From Lachnospiraceae bacterium (GTDB taxonomy: Bacteria > Bacillota > Clostridia > Lachnospirales > Lachnospiraceae): a stretch of DNA of 32,386 nucleotides. Shown here in pieces: positions 14,534-23,410 of this stretch (within the stretch, counting starts at the first letter, position 1; the number at the start of each line of letters is the position of its first letter). The notes beneath the pieces are model-generated. The model was given only the letters and a program-made list of their open reading frames with translations, had not been told where the DNA came from and did no database searches. The stretch is taken from positions 1 through 32,386 of the forward strand of contig JAFQCM010000017.1 in the NCBI GenBank assembly GCA_017399445.1. Direction: 5' to 3'. Made by a program: the position numbers and the translations under genes.

Positions 14534-16840
14534 ATGGGAGACAAAAAGGTAAAAAAGCAACTTGGAAACAAATTCTTTTCTAGTATCCTTGCAATGATGG
14601 TAGTGATTACAACTATCTTTTCAAATGATTTAACAGGAATAGCAGCCACCAAGTCTAAAATTACATTAAGTTCCAAGCAGGAAACCATAGCAGTAGGAAA
14701 GTCAGTACAGCTAAAAGTAAAAGCAATAAAAGGTTTAAAAGGTAAATCAGTTACCTGGAAAAGTTCTAATGTAAAAGTTGCAAAAGTCAGTTCCAAGGGG
14801 AAGGTAACAGGCTTAAAAGCGGGAAATGTTAAGATCACTGCAACATCCAAAGTGAATAAGAAAGTGATAGCAACCTGTAAAATTACAGTGAAAAAAGATG
14901 CAGTGGAATCCATACGATTGGATAAAACCGCATGTGTAGTGATAAAGGGAAAAACGGAAAAAATCAAGATAAAAGACGTTGTTCCAACAACTGCTTCATC
15001 TAATATTACATGGAAGGTAAAGAAGAGTGCTATTGCTAAAGTAAGTGTAAAAGGGAAAACAGCTATTGTTACAGGAAAAAAGGCTGGAAAAACCACTTTG
15101 ATTGCAACAGCAACAGATGGAAGTAAGAAAACTGCGGAAGTAGAAATTTTGGTGGTAAATAAGAAGTCCAATGTGAAAAAAGTTGCCGAAGTTCAGGTGA
15201 GTTTAGGAGAGAAAGAAATACTTGTCGGAAGTACTACAAAGGCAAAGGCAGTAATGAAACCTTCCAATGCTACATTAAAAACAGTTTACTGGTCTACTAG
15301 TAATGAGAAAATTGCAAAGATTGATGCTTCGGGAAAAATTACAGCCATAAAAGCAGGACAAGTTAAAATTACAGCAACTGCACAGGATGGAAGTGGGAAA
15401 AAGGGTACAGTAACCTTAGTGGTTAAAGATAATGTAGAGCCAACAGAAGAACCAAAAATTACAGTAGAACCAACAGTAGTACCGACAGTAGAGCCAGTGG
15501 TTACAGACATGCCAACTAAGACTCCAACCCGAAAGCCTGAAGTAACAGAAATACCAACACATGTCCCAACGGAAAAACTTGAGATAACAAACGTACCAAC
15601 TCAAGAGCCAAAGGCAACAGGAAAACCTATTGCAACTCCAACAACAGAGCCGATGGCTACAGAAATACCAACAAGAGTCCCAACAGAAATACCAATAAAA
15701 ATACCAACGGTAGCGCCAACGAATGAACCAACAGCAGTACCAACGAATGAACCAACTGCAGCACCAACGAATGTGCCAACGGCAACACCAACAAAAGCGC
15801 CAACGAACACACCAACAGTAGTGCCAACGAATGTGTCAACGGTAACACCAACAAAAGCGCCAACGAATGCACCAATGGTAACACCAACAAAAACGCCAAC
15901 GAATGCGCCAATGGTAACACCAACAAAAGCACCAACAGTAGTGCCAACAAATACACCAACGATAACATCAACAATAACACCAACAAAAGTGCCGACAGTA
16001 ATTCCTACCAATACACCAACTACAGAACCACAGGTAACAGAACCACCAGCGGAAATTTGGTATGAAGGTGTAGAAGAGGCAGGAAAGGCTTTAAGGGAGA
16101 AACTGAAAAAAAGAAATTCTACTATAGAGTTAAAATATAAAATAAGTGGAGATGTAGACGGTACATTTATTAAAACTCTTATGGGAAACATTGTAACAGA
16201 AGCCCTTAAGCATACTGGGGTTCCTACAGAAGGCGATTATATAGAAAAGCAAATGGGAAGTTATCAGAAAGTTGCTAATTATTACTCAGATGGTAGTGCA
16301 TATTATTTGACTATTACATATAATGTTACATATTATACCACTGCTGAGCAGGAGGCAGAAGTAGATTCAAAAATAGCAGAAGTAATCCATGGATTAAATC
16401 TTGACGGAAAAAGTGACTATGAGAAAGTGAAAGAAATCTATGATTATATATGTAAGAATGTTACATACGATTACACTAACTTAGAAAATGAGAGCTATGA
16501 ATTAAAATATACAGCATATGCTGCGTTGGTGAATAAGACTTCTGTATGTCAGGGATATGCGAATCTCTTATATCGTATGTTGTTGGAAGCTGGTGTTGAT
16601 TCCAGAATTATAACCGGAACTTCAAAAAATGAAGGACATGCCTGGAATGTTGTCAAATTGGATGACAAGTATTATTATTTAGATTCCACCTGGGATGCCT
16701 CATACTTTACAACGTTTTCATCTTATGGCTATTTTTTAAAGGGAACCTCAGATTTTGCTGATCATACTCTGGATTCTAAATTTGAAGCAGTTGAATTTAA
16801 GGAAAAATATTCAATTCCGGATAGTAATTATCAAAGCTAG
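14534..16840 (+). CDS. Secreted BIG2-repeat protein with Thr/Pro linker and transglutaminase-like domain
   Basis: The 768-residue protein is cell-surface or secreted. A signal peptide covers about residues 1-39 (hydrophobic core FFSSILAMMVVITTIF). Three BIG2-like immunoglobulin domains follow (about 42-300), each with the pattern of V-x-W-x-S followed by GKVTGLKAG or GKITAIKAG. A Thr/Pro-rich linker spans about 300-505 (units such as VPTNEPTA and TPTKAPTN). The C-terminal domain is transglutaminase-like, with Cys672 in VCQGYA, His702 in GHAWN and Asp717 in YLDSTWD, a complete triad. It could cross-link or hydrolyse surface peptides (inference). No LPxTG or anchor is seen. AGGAGG at 14521-14526 selects ATG 14534. 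Confidence 0.9.
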   Translation: MGDKKVKKQLGNKFFSSILAMMVVITTIFSNDLTGIAATKSKITLSSKQETIAVGKSVQLKVKAIKGLKGKSVTWKSSNVKVAKVSSKGKVTGLKAGNVKITATSKVNKKVIATCKITVKKDAVESIRLDKTACVVIKGKTEKIKIKDVVPTTASSNITWKVKKSAIAKVSVKGKTAIVTGKKAGKTTLIATATDGSKKTAEVEILVVNKKSNVKKVAEVQVSLGEKEILVGSTTKAKAVMKPSNATLKTVYWSTSNEKIAKIDASGKITAIKAGQVKITATAQDGSGKKGTVTLVVKDNVEPTEEPKITVEPTVVPTVEPVVTDMPTKTPTRKPEVTEIPTHVPTEKLEITNVPTQEPKATGKPIATPTTEPMATEIPTRVPTEIPIKIPTVAPTNEPTAVPTNEPTAAPTNVPTATPTKAPTNTPTVVPTNVSTVTPTKAPTNAPMVTPTKTPTNAPMVTPTKAPTVVPTNTPTITSTITPTKVPTVIPTNTPTTEPQVTEPPAEIWYEGVEEAGKALREKLKKRNSTIELKYKISGDVDGTFIKTLMGNIVTEALKHTGVPTEGDYIEKQMGSYQKVANYYSDGSAYYLTITYNVTYYTTAEQEAEVDSKIAEVIHGLNLDGKSDYEKVKEIYDYICKNVTYDYTNLENESYELKYTAYAALVNKTSVCQGYANLLYRMLLEAGVDSRIITGTSKNEGHAWNVVKLDDKYYYLDSTWDASYFTTFSSYGYFLKGTSDFADHTLDSKFEAVEFKEKYSIPDSNYQS
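15841..15930 (+). repeat. 36-nt tandem repeat in the Thr/Pro linker
   Basis: A 36-nt unit starting GGTAACACCAACAAAAGCGC is repeated at 15841-15876 and 15877-15912, with a partial third copy from 15913. Related units run on both sides from about 15720 to 16020. The repeats encode linkers of the form VTPTKAPTNAPM. Length changes by slippage are likely. Confidence 0.7.
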
Positions 16841-16922
16841 ATAGAAGTTCGTATTATTAAAGTATTGAAAATATAGCAATATAAATGAAAATATGGCGAA
16901 TATAGCAGATACAGGGAGAGAA

Positions 16923-16956
16923 ACAGGAGTGGAAACAAAATTCCACTCCTGTTTTT
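16923..16956 (+). terminator. Terminator after the transglutaminase gene
   Basis: ACAGGAGTGGAA (16923-16934) pairs perfectly with TTCCACTCCTGT (16941-16952), followed by TTTT. The loop is ACAAAA. This is a clear terminator on the plus strand; read in the other direction it has only a weak T-rich tail. Confidence 0.88.
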
Positions 16957-16987
16957 GTAGAACACAAAATTTTTTAGATGAATTTAA

Positions 16988-17014
16988 GGAGGCATATCAG
17001 AGAGGTATGCCTCC
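16988..17014 (-). repeat. 9-bp inverted repeat, possible end of the XRE operon
   Basis: GGAGGCATA (16988-16996) pairs with TATGCCTCC (17006-17014). It lies just downstream of the minus-strand XRE gene, but the following bases on that strand are not a clean T-run, so a weak terminator role is only possible. Confidence 0.45.
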
Positions 17015-17066
17015 TCTTAAAGATATCAAGTATATCTGAAAAAAATAAGGATGGAAGGAGAGTTTA

Positions 17067-17273
17067 TTACATATCTACAGGCCAAAATAATTCATCCAAT
17101 GTCTTATTCAGTGCTTTACATATTTCGATGCATAATTTGATGCTGGGATTATAGTTTCCTGATTCTATCAACCCTATGGTTTGTCTTGCAACCCCAACTT
17201 TTTCTGCTAGTTGTTCCTGGGATAAATCAGATTCAATTCTTGCTATTTTCATCCTCTTATTCTTCAATCTCAT
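17067..17273 (-). CDS. Small XRE-family regulator
   Basis: The 68-residue protein is almost entirely a helix-turn-helix of the XRE/Cro type: KIARIESDLSQEQLAEKVGV followed by the recognition helix ARQTIGLIESGNYNPSIKL. Proteins of this size are often paired with a membrane protein of unknown function, as here. I prefer ATG 17273; a GTG at 17282 and the ATG at 17252 are alternatives. The gene overlaps the end of the upstream membrane gene by about 17 nt, so translation is probably coupled. It likely regulates its own operon from the 18.0 kb region (inference). Confidence 0.85.
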   Translation of the reverse strand: MRLKNKRMKIARIESDLSQEQLAEKVGVARQTIGLIESGNYNPSIKLCIEICKALNKTLDELFWPVDM

Positions 17274-17940
17274 TCTGCTCACTTTCTAATTGTTTATTTG
17301 CTTTTTTCTCTCCAAGATTCAAAATGAACTTAAATGAAAAGTAAAAAAGTACACCCCAGATTATGGACATACCTATAACAGATTTTATACCTTCCGGATG
17401 AAAAACACCATCGGAATATACAAAGGATGAACCGGCAATAATTCCATAAAACAAAGAACCTATGATAACTCGTTTCAGCAGGGATTTCTTTCCGTCTTTT
17501 TCGCGTTTCTCTCCGCCCCAGATTAGCCATCCTTTCTTTATAGAATAAAAGGTAAGAATCAGAGCAGGAATTCCCCAAATAGCCAGATATGGTATATACC
17601 ACTTAATATGCTGATAATCTGTTAGAATTAAGAATAGTTCTCCCATAATCAGAATCCAAAAGTCAATCATAAATCCCTTTGACAAAATAGAATTATGAAT
17701 TTCCAATAGTGCCTGGTCAGAGCACTTTATAAAGAGAATTCCTTTGTGCAGCTTAGCAATGAATGCATATCCAAAACTTGCTGTAAGACATAAAAGTTCC
17801 AGACAAAAAATTCGGATGCTTTGTCCAGAGATAAGTTTTACTACAAGGGAAATTACAAGTAATGTAGAAATGACCCAAAACAGCTTTGCAGTTAGTTGTG
17901 CACTGGCATTCGCAATCCGTTCATCGTTTAGTTTCTTCAT
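17257..17940 (-). CDS. Membrane protein, DUF6773-like, function unknown
   Basis: The 227-residue protein has about five or six hydrophobic segments, including FWVISTLLVISLVVKLI, FWILIMGELFLILT, YLAIWGIPALILTFY, a pair near SLFYGIIAGSSFVY and the final MSIIWGVLFYFSFKFIL. The N-terminus is soluble and the C-terminus is charged. It resembles the membrane partners of small XRE regulators found in Firmicutes. ATG 17940 is preceded by TGGAGG at 8 nt spacing; the ATG five codons upstream overlaps that site. I do not know the function. Confidence 0.7.
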   Translation of the reverse strand: MKKLNDERIANASAQLTAKLFWVISTLLVISLVVKLISGQSIRIFCLELLCLTASFGYAFIAKLHKGILFIKCSDQALLEIHNSILSKGFMIDFWILIMGELFLILTDYQHIKWYIPYLAIWGIPALILTFYSIKKGWLIWGGEKREKDGKKSLLKRVIIGSLFYGIIAGSSFVYSDGVFHPEGIKSVIGMSIIWGVLFYFSFKFILNLGEKKANKQLESEQNEIEE

Positions 17941-17975
17941 GTTGTTAACCTCCATATTATTATTGATTCTTATGT

Positions 17976-18004
17976 ATCATATCACATGCAATAGCAAAAT
18001 GCAA
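17976..18004 (-). promoter_or_regulatory. Minus-strand promoter for the DUF/XRE operon
   Basis: On the minus strand TTGCAT (18004-17999) and TATGAT (17981-17976) are separated by 17 nt. Both boxes lie within or at the edge of the large inverted repeat, so a factor binding that repeat would block the promoter. Confidence 0.65.
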
Positions 18005-18036
18005 CATATATATTGCATTTTGCTATTGCGTGTGAT
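17981..18036. repeat. 24-bp near-perfect inverted repeat in the divergent promoter region
   Basis: The left arm 17981-18004 (ATCACATGCAATAGCAAAAT and four more bases) and the right arm 18013-18036 match in reverse complement at 23 of 24 positions, with an 8-nt centre CATATATA. The one change is T17987 against G18030, a wobble pair in a plus-strand RNA. The left arm spans the minus-strand promoter. This suggests an operator, or a hairpin in a read-through transcript. Confidence 0.8.
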
Positions 18037-18096
18037 AGAAACAGTTGAACTACTGAAACCACTTTTTTGAAAAGATGAAAATTCTTTTTATCTGTC

Positions 18097-18125
18097 TTGT
18101 CAGCACAAAATTTATCTAGTACAAT
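18097..18125 (+). promoter_or_regulatory. Promoter for ecfA1-ecfA2-ecfT-truA
   Basis: TTGTCA (18097-18102) and TACAAT (18120-18125), 17-nt spacing. RNA would start near 18132, which argues against translation from the ATG at 18131 and for the start at 18167. Confidence 0.75.
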
Positions 18126-18166
18126 GAAACATGGTTAACAGGCGTGAAAAATATAGGGATGAAAAA

Positions 18167-19018
18167 ATGGAAATGATTAAAATTAAGAATCTGATACATG
18201 AATATATCCGCAGAGACGAAGAGGAAAACGTAGTAGACATCAAACGGGCAGTTGATGATATTAGCATCGATGTAAAACCAGGAGAATTTGTGGCGATTTT
18301 AGGCCATAATGGCTCAGGAAAATCCACCCTTGCAAAGCATATCAATGCCTTACTTTATCCTGGCGAAGGTACGGTATGGGTAAATGGCATGGATACTTCG
18401 GCAGAAGAAAATCTTTGGAAGGTTAGGGAAAGTGCCGGGATGGTATTTCAAAATCCGGATAACCAGATTATTGGTTCTGTGGTGGAAGAAGATGTAGGAT
18501 TTGGCCCGGAAAATATGGGAGTGCCTACGGAAGAAATTTGGCAGAGAGTAGAAGAAAGTTTAAAGGCAGTAGGTATGTGGCAGTACCGGAAAAAATCCCC
18601 TAACAGACTGTCGGGAGGTCAAAAGCAAAGAGTAGCTATTGCAGGTGTAGTTGCTATGCATCCAAAATGTATTATTTTAGATGAAGCCACTGCCATGTTA
18701 GATCCTAGTGGAAGGAAAGAAGTGTTGCGGGCTGTTAGAGCATTAAATATGGTGGAGGAAGTTACTATTATCCATATTACCCACTATATGGAAGAAGTGA
18801 TTTATGCAGATAAAGTCTTTGTAATGGACCAAGGAAAAGTGGTAATGGAAGGTACGCCTAAGGAAATCTTTTCTCAGGTAGAAAAACTGCAGAAACTTCG
18901 ATTAGATGTGCCACAAGTAACTTTATTGGCTCATGAATTAAAAAAGGCAGGAGTTCCTATAGAAGATGGAATTCTTACTATAGATGAGCTAATGGAGCAG
19001 TTAGATAAGAGAAAGTAA
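18167..19018 (+). CDS. ecfA1: Energy-coupling factor ATPase EcfA1
   Basis: One of two ATPases of the ECF transporter module that powers several vitamin or metal S-components. The 283-residue product has Walker [15 protein letters not shown]-loop FQNPDNQ, the ABC signature [13 protein letters not shown], Walker [13 protein letters not shown] and switch His in IIHITHYM. It carries the C-terminal ECF-type extension ([12 protein letters not shown]). ATG 18167 has AGGGAT 8 nt before it. The following gene begins 12 nt after. Confidence 0.93.
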   Translation: MEMIKIKNLIHEYIRRDEEENVVDIKRAVDDISIDVKPGEFVAILGHNGSGKSTLAKHINALLYPGEGTVWVNGMDTSAEENLWKVRESAGMVFQNPDNQIIGSVVEEDVGFGPENMGVPTEEIWQRVEESLKAVGMWQYRKKSPNRLSGGQKQRVAIAGVVAMHPKCIILDEATAMLDPSGRKEVLRAVRALNMVEEVTIIHITHYMEEVIYADKVFVMDQGKVVMEGTPKEIFSQVEKLQKLRLDVPQVTLLAHELKKAGVPIEDGILTIDELMEQLDKRK

Positions 19019-19030
19019 GAAGGTGAAAAT

Positions 19031-19891
19031 GTGGCTATTATTGTGAATAAATTAAATTATAATTACAATGACGGTGGAAAAACTACCCAGGTATTAAAGG
19101 ATATTAGCGTAGTAATACCGGATGGCCAGTTTCTTGGAATTATTGGTCATACCGGATCCGGGAAATCTACTTTTGTGCAGCATTTAAATGGATTACTAAA
19201 GGCTGGTAGTGGCACTGTTTATTATAATGGAGAAGACATTTCCGATAAGGATTATGATTTGAAAAAGCTTCGAAGTAAAGTGGGACTAGTTTTTCAGTAT
19301 CCGGAGCATCAGCTTTTTGAAGTGGATGTTTTTAAGGATGTGTGTTTTGGACCAAGAAATTTAGGACTGGAAGAGAAAAAGGTTCAGCTACGGGCTTTTG
19401 CTGCTTTAAAACAGGTGGGAGTGCCAGAGGAATTGTTTTATGCATCTCCTTTCGAATTGTCAGGGGGGCAGAAGAGACGTGTAGCTATTGCGGGAGTTTT
19501 GGCTATGGAGCCGGAAGTTTTGATTTTAGATGAGCCTACCGCAGGATTAGACCCGAAGGGGCGAGATGAACTGTTGGAGCAATTGGCAAAACTTCAAAAG
19601 GAAAGAGAGATTACCATTATTCTGGTGTCTCATTCCATGGAGGATATGGCCAACTATGCAGAACGGATTCTGGTTATGGATCAGGGCAGCATTGTTTTGG
19701 ATGGTACACCGAAGGAAGTGTTTGCCCATGATAAAGAACTGGAAGAAATGGGACTTGCATCACCACAGGTTACGTATATTATGAAAGAATTGAAAAAAAG
19801 AGGATTTTCTGTGGAAGAAAAGGTAACTACCATAGAAGAAGCAAAAAAAGAAATTTTGAATAGTTTTAAAAGGAAGGTAGCAGGATGTTAA
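19031..19891 (+). CDS. ecfA2: Energy-coupling factor ATPase EcfA2
   Basis: The partner ATPase of EcfA1. The 286-residue product has Walker A GHTGSGKSTFVQHL, Q-loop FQYPEHQLFE, signature LSGGQKRRVAIAG and Walker B VLILDEPTAGLDP, plus switch His in LVSHSM. It begins with GTG at 19031 (site AAGGTG). Its end overlaps ecfT by 7 nt, giving translational coupling. The Y-P-E-H-Q-L-F pattern is typical of EcfA2 rather than EcfA1. Confidence 0.94.
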   Translation: MAIIVNKLNYNYNDGGKTTQVLKDISVVIPDGQFLGIIGHTGSGKSTFVQHLNGLLKAGSGTVYYNGEDISDKDYDLKKLRSKVGLVFQYPEHQLFEVDVFKDVCFGPRNLGLEEKKVQLRAFAALKQVGVPEELFYASPFELSGGQKRRVAIAGVLAMEPEVLILDEPTAGLDPKGRDELLEQLAKLQKEREITIILVSHSMEDMANYAERILVMDQGSIVLDGTPKEVFAHDKELEEMGLASPQVTYIMKELKKRGFSVEEKVTTIEEAKKEILNSFKRKVAGC

Positions 19892-20700
19892 GAGATATTA
19901 CATTAGGACAATATTACCAGGCAGACTCCTGTCTTCATAGATTAGACCCAAGAGTAAAACTGATTGGCACTTTGGCATATGTCATATCACTATTTTTATT
20001 TAAAAATATTACAGTATATGTGATTGCAGCCGTCTTTTTGTGGAGTGTAATCAAATTATCAAAAGTGCCTTTCTCCTTTATGGTAAAAGGGCTAAAACCG
20101 GTGATAATGATTCTTTTGCTAACGGTAGTATGCAATATGCTTTTTACACCAGGAACTTCTGTGATTTCTTTTTGGAAAATTACCATCACATATGAAGGAT
20201 TAAAAATGGCATTTTTTATGACTATTCGATTTATCATGCTTATTGTAGGGTCCACTATTATGACATTGACTACAACGCCAAATCAGTTAACAGACGGTTT
20301 GGAAAGTCTGCTGGCTCCTTTAAATAAAATAAAGGTGCCGGTTCATGAAGTGGCAATGATGATGGCTATTGCCCTTAGATTTATTCCAATTTTAATGGAA
20401 GAAACAGATAAAATTATGAAAGCTCAAATCGCAAGAGGAGCAGATTTTGAAAGTGGAAATATAATAAAAAGGGTAAAGGCAATGTTGCCATTGCTGATTC
20501 CGTTATTTGTATCTGCATTCCGCCGTGCAAATGATTTGGCTATGGCTATGGAAGCCCGGTGCTACCGAGGTGGAGCAGGAAGAACCAAGATGAAACCGTT
20601 AATTTATAAAATCTCTGATAAGAAGGCACTGGTTTGTGTAGGGATTTATATGGCAGTGCTGATTGCAGGTGGGATATTAGGGAACAGATTGCCAATATAG
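19885..20700 (+). CDS. ecfT: Energy-coupling factor transmembrane protein EcfT
   Basis: EcfT links the two ATPases to substrate-binding S-components. The 271-residue membrane protein begins MLRDITLGQYYQADSCLHRL-like, with the conserved LDPRVKLI, and has the coupling-helix signature ARGADFESG and the second AMEARCYRGG that contact the ATPases. No S-component gene is in the window, so this is a shared (group II) module. It is 1-4 nt from the truA region. Confidence 0.94.
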   Translation: MLRDITLGQYYQADSCLHRLDPRVKLIGTLAYVISLFLFKNITVYVIAAVFLWSVIKLSKVPFSFMVKGLKPVIMILLLTVVCNMLFTPGTSVISFWKITITYEGLKMAFFMTIRFIMLIVGSTIMTLTTTPNQLTDGLESLLAPLNKIKVPVHEVAMMMAIALRFIPILMEETDKIMKAQIARGADFESGNIIKRVKAMLPLLIPLFVSAFRRANDLAMAMEARCYRGGAGRTKMKPLIYKISDKKALVCVGIYMAVLIAGGILGNRLPI

Positions 20701-20743
20701 TGTGGAGAAATGTTGTGAAAGAAGTGTAGAAGGCAGGTGCAAT

Positions 20744-21493
20744 GTGAGAAGAATTTTTTTAAGAGTAGCTTATGATGGAACCAACTATCACGGTTTTCAG
20801 ATACAGCCCAACGCAGAAACCATTGAGGGCGTGTTAAACAGAGAATTGTCCCGGATTTTAAAAGAAGATATTACAGTGATTGGAGCCAGCAGAACAGATG
20901 CGGGAGTACACGCTTTTGGAAATGTGGCAGTTTTTGATACAAATGCGAAAATTCCAGGCGAAAAAGTAGCCTATGCCTTGAATGTAAGTCTGCCAGATGA
21001 TATTAAAATCCAACAATCCATGGAAGTGCCATCAGATTTTCATCCAAGATATCAGGAAACAGTGAAAACTTATGAATATAAAATCTATAATACTAAGTTT
21101 CCGCTACCGCAGCATCGTTTGTATGAACATTTTACTTACTACAAAATGGATGTGGAACAAATGCAGGCAGCGGCTGATTATCTGATTGGGGAGCATGATT
21201 TTAAAAGCTTTTGCAGTATTCATGCTGAGGTGGAAAGTACGGTAAGAACCATTTATGATATTAAGGTGACCAAAAAGGAAGATGTAATTACCATAAGAAT
21301 TACCGGAAATGGCTTTTTATATAATATGGTAAGAATTATTGCAGGAACTTTGATGGATGCAGGACAGGGATTTTGGGAGCCGGAGTATATGAAAGAAATT
21401 CTTGAGGCAAAAGACCGTTCCAAAGCTGGAAATACCGCACCCGCGAAAGGGCTTACACTGGTAGAGATTGCATATCCGGAAGTTGAGATGTAA
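20744..21493 (+). CDS. truA: tRNA pseudouridine synthase A
   Basis: TruA makes pseudouridine at tRNA positions 38-40. The 249-residue product has IFLRVAYDGTNYHGFQIQ near its start and the catalytic motif GASRTDAGVHAFGNVA with the active Asp. It starts with GTG at 20744 (AGGTG upstream); an upstream GTG at 20702 would add 14 residues unlike the family. The gene closes the ecf operon; transcription is probably stopped by the hairpin of the IS left end. In relatives rplM normally follows directly. Confidence 0.94.
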   Translation: MRRIFLRVAYDGTNYHGFQIQPNAETIEGVLNRELSRILKEDITVIGASRTDAGVHAFGNVAVFDTNAKIPGEKVAYALNVSLPDDIKIQQSMEVPSDFHPRYQETVKTYEYKIYNTKFPLPQHRLYEHFTYYKMDVEQMQAAADYLIGEHDFKSFCSIHAEVESTVRTIYDIKVTKKEDVITIRITGNGFLYNMVRIIAGTLMDAGQGFWEPEYMKEILEAKDRSKAGNTAPAKGLTLVEIAYPEVEM

Positions 21494-21526
21494 ATGATGT
21501 GAGCTCTTGGAAATTAAAATAAAGGG

Positions 21527-21565
21527 GCTGTCGCACTAAGAATTAGTGCACAGCTTCCTTTTTTT
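21527..21565 (+). terminator. Terminator formed by the IS left end
   Basis: GCTGT (21527-21531)/ACAGC (21550-21554) encloses GCACTAA (21533-21539)/TTAGTGC (21543-21549), followed by TTCC and seven T (21559-21565). It would stop RNA polymerase arriving from truA before the transposase. Confidence 0.8.
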
Positions 21566-21575
21566 GCAAAAAAAG

Positions 21576-21606
21576 AACTGTCAGCACTCGAAAGTTACTG
21601 ACAGTT
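21576..21606 (+). promoter_or_regulatory. Hairpin upstream of the transposase start
   Basis: AACTGTCAG (21576-21584) pairs with CTGACAGTT (21598-21606). A possible -10 box TAAAAT (21611-21616) would put the RNA start at about the ATG (21623), suggesting a leaderless transcript. No ribosome binding site is visible. Both could keep transposase low. Confidence 0.5.
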
Positions 21607-21622
21607 GGTGTAAAATTAATGT

Positions 21623-23242
21623 ATGACCAAACACATTAAATTACAAAAGAATTATACTCTGAGTGAGGAAGGATATCAACTAAAACTTCCTCTGAATATC
21701 GAAACAATTATTCCGGAAGATGATTCTGTGCGGTTACTAAGTCAGTTTGTGGAGGCTATGGATTTGACTGACTTATATTCTACTTATGAAAGAATAAATT
21801 CTCTATCGCCAAGGACACTTCTGAAAATTGTACTTTACTCTTATATGAATGGTGACTATTCCTCCCGTTCCATGGAACAAAACTGCAAGAGGGATATCAA
21901 TTTCATGTATTTATTGGGAGGGGCCCCTGCCCCTGACCATGCAACTTTTGCACGGTTCAGAAGTATTCATTTTGCACCGTGTGCCAAGCGGATTCTTGCT
22001 GAAATGTCTAATACTCTTTTTGAACTGGGTGAAATATCGGGCGAAACTATATTTATTGATGGGACAAAAATAGAGGCCTGTTCCAACAAATATACTTTTG
22101 TCTGGAAGAAATCGGTTACTAAAAATCAGGAGAAACTGCTGCTTAAAATAGCAAATCTGATAGCGGAGTGTGAGCAGCGCTATGATATTAAAATCGTTTA
22201 TGGCAATATCGTAAAAATGAAGCATGTGAAAAGACTCCGAAAGAAACTTTATGCATTAAAAGAAGCTGAAAATCTGGTGTTTGTTCATGGTATTGGAAAA
22301 CGGAAATCTCTTCTTCAGAAAAGCATCGAAACTCTGGAAACATATTTAAGCAAACTGAAAGAATACAATCAGAAGCTTTATATATGTGGAAAAAGAAACA
22401 GTTTTTCCAAAACAGATCATGATGCCACTTTTATGAGAATGAAAGAGGATGCCATGGGAAATGGTCAGTTAAAGCCGGCTTTTAATCTTCAGCATGGAGT
22501 GGATGCGGAATATATTACATGGCTGACGATAGGCCCCCAGCCTACAGATACCACCACACTGATTCCGTTCCTCAAAGAAGCAGAGAAAAATTTGAAATTC
22601 AAGTACAAAAATATCACCGCTGACGCAGGCTATGAGAGTGAAGAAAACTATCTTTTTTTAGAAACCAATGGCCAGGTGTCTTATATAAAACCGGCTAATT
22701 ATGAAATATCAAAAACAAGAAAATATCAACAAGACATTGGAAAAATAGAAAATATGGAATACGATTCAAAGAATGATGTTTACACGTGTAGAAATGGTAA
22801 AAAACTGACTGTTTCGGGGATTAGACATAGCAGGAGTAAAACCGGATATGTGAGCGAAAAGACGATTTATACATGTGAGAATTGTAGTAACTGCAAATAC
22901 AAAAGCCAGTGTATTAAGGGAAATAATTGCAAGACACCTTTGGAAGAACGTACAAAAAATCTGCAGGTAGCCAAAACTTTTATGAAGCAACGGCAGGCAG
23001 ACCTGGAACGGATTCTGTCAGAGGAAGGTATCCTGTATCGAATGAACCGGAGTATTCAGACAGAAGGCTCCTTTGGAGATTTAAAACAGGATATGAAATT
23101 CCGAAGATATTTATGTAAAGGAACAGCAAACGTTCTTGCAGAAAGTATCCTCCTGGCAATGGCCAGAAATGTAAATAAGCTGCATAATAAAATACAAAAT
23201 AACAAAACTGGAACGCATCTTTTTCCGTTAAAAAGAGCTTAA
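21623..23242 (+). CDS. Transposase, IS1182 family
   Basis: The 539-residue protein has an N-terminal DNA-binding region, the DUF772-like segment (SPRTLLKIVLYSYMNGDYSSR) and an RNase-H-fold DDE domain. The acidic residues are Asp146 in IFIDGTKIE, Asp334 in ITADAGYES and Glu481 in IQTEGSFGDLK. A Cys cluster (CENCSNCKYKSQC) lies between the second and third, as usual. No frameshift is seen. It lacks a visible Shine-Dalgarno site. Base use differs little from the host, so a recent transfer cannot be concluded from composition. Confidence 0.93.
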   Translation: MTKHIKLQKNYTLSEEGYQLKLPLNIETIIPEDDSVRLLSQFVEAMDLTDLYSTYERINSLSPRTLLKIVLYSYMNGDYSSRSMEQNCKRDINFMYLLGGAPAPDHATFARFRSIHFAPCAKRILAEMSNTLFELGEISGETIFIDGTKIEACSNKYTFVWKKSVTKNQEKLLLKIANLIAECEQRYDIKIVYGNIVKMKHVKRLRKKLYALKEAENLVFVHGIGKRKSLLQKSIETLETYLSKLKEYNQKLYICGKRNSFSKTDHDATFMRMKEDAMGNGQLKPAFNLQHGVDAEYITWLTIGPQPTDTTTLIPFLKEAEKNLKFKYKNITADAGYESEENYLFLETNGQVSYIKPANYEISKTRKYQQDIGKIENMEYDSKNDVYTCRNGKKLTVSGIRHSRSKTGYVSEKTIYTCENCSNCKYKSQCIKGNNCKTPLEERTKNLQVAKTFMKQRQADLERILSEEGILYRMNRSIQTEGSFGDLKQDMKFRRYLCKGTANVLAESILLAMARNVNKLHNKIQNNKTGTHLFPLKRA

Positions 23243-23351
23243 ATTTTTGAAATTTTAAAACGTACTATTCAGGCATTTGAAGATGCCTTGTTAAGTGCAC
23301 CCTTTTTTACCTGATATTAAAAAAATAAATATGAAACAAGCAAAAAAAGCA

Positions 23352-23410
23352 GAAAAAAAGCAAAAAAAGAGGCTGCGCCCCAACGATTTTTAATCGTTAA
23401 AGCGACAGCC
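23352..23410 (-). terminator. Terminator formed by the IS right end (minus strand)
   Basis: On the minus strand GGCT (23410-23407)/AGCC (23374-23371), CGC/GCG and AACGAT/ATCGTT form an imperfect hairpin followed by TCTTTTTTTGCTTTTTTT. It would stop antisense transcription entering the IS from the right. Confidence 0.65.

Noticed and set aside
14356..15171. Minus-strand 271-codon frame opposite the BIG2 domains
   Set aside because: It overlaps a gene with clear domains, signal peptide and promoter on the plus strand, and its own sequence is low-complexity Phe/Thr.
15720..16020. A CRISPR-like array suggested by regular repeats
   Set aside because: Repeats are in frame, encode Thr/Pro linkers, have no unique spacers and are not palindromic.
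15286..16191. Long minus-strand frames rich in Val, Gly and Leu opposite the linker
   Set aside because: They are the reverse reading of the Thr/Pro repeats; no ribosome site or promoter fits them.
18131..18166. Upstream ATG start for ecfA1 at 18131
   Set aside because: It coincides with the predicted RNA start and has no ribosome binding site; the family begins near residue 13 of that reading.
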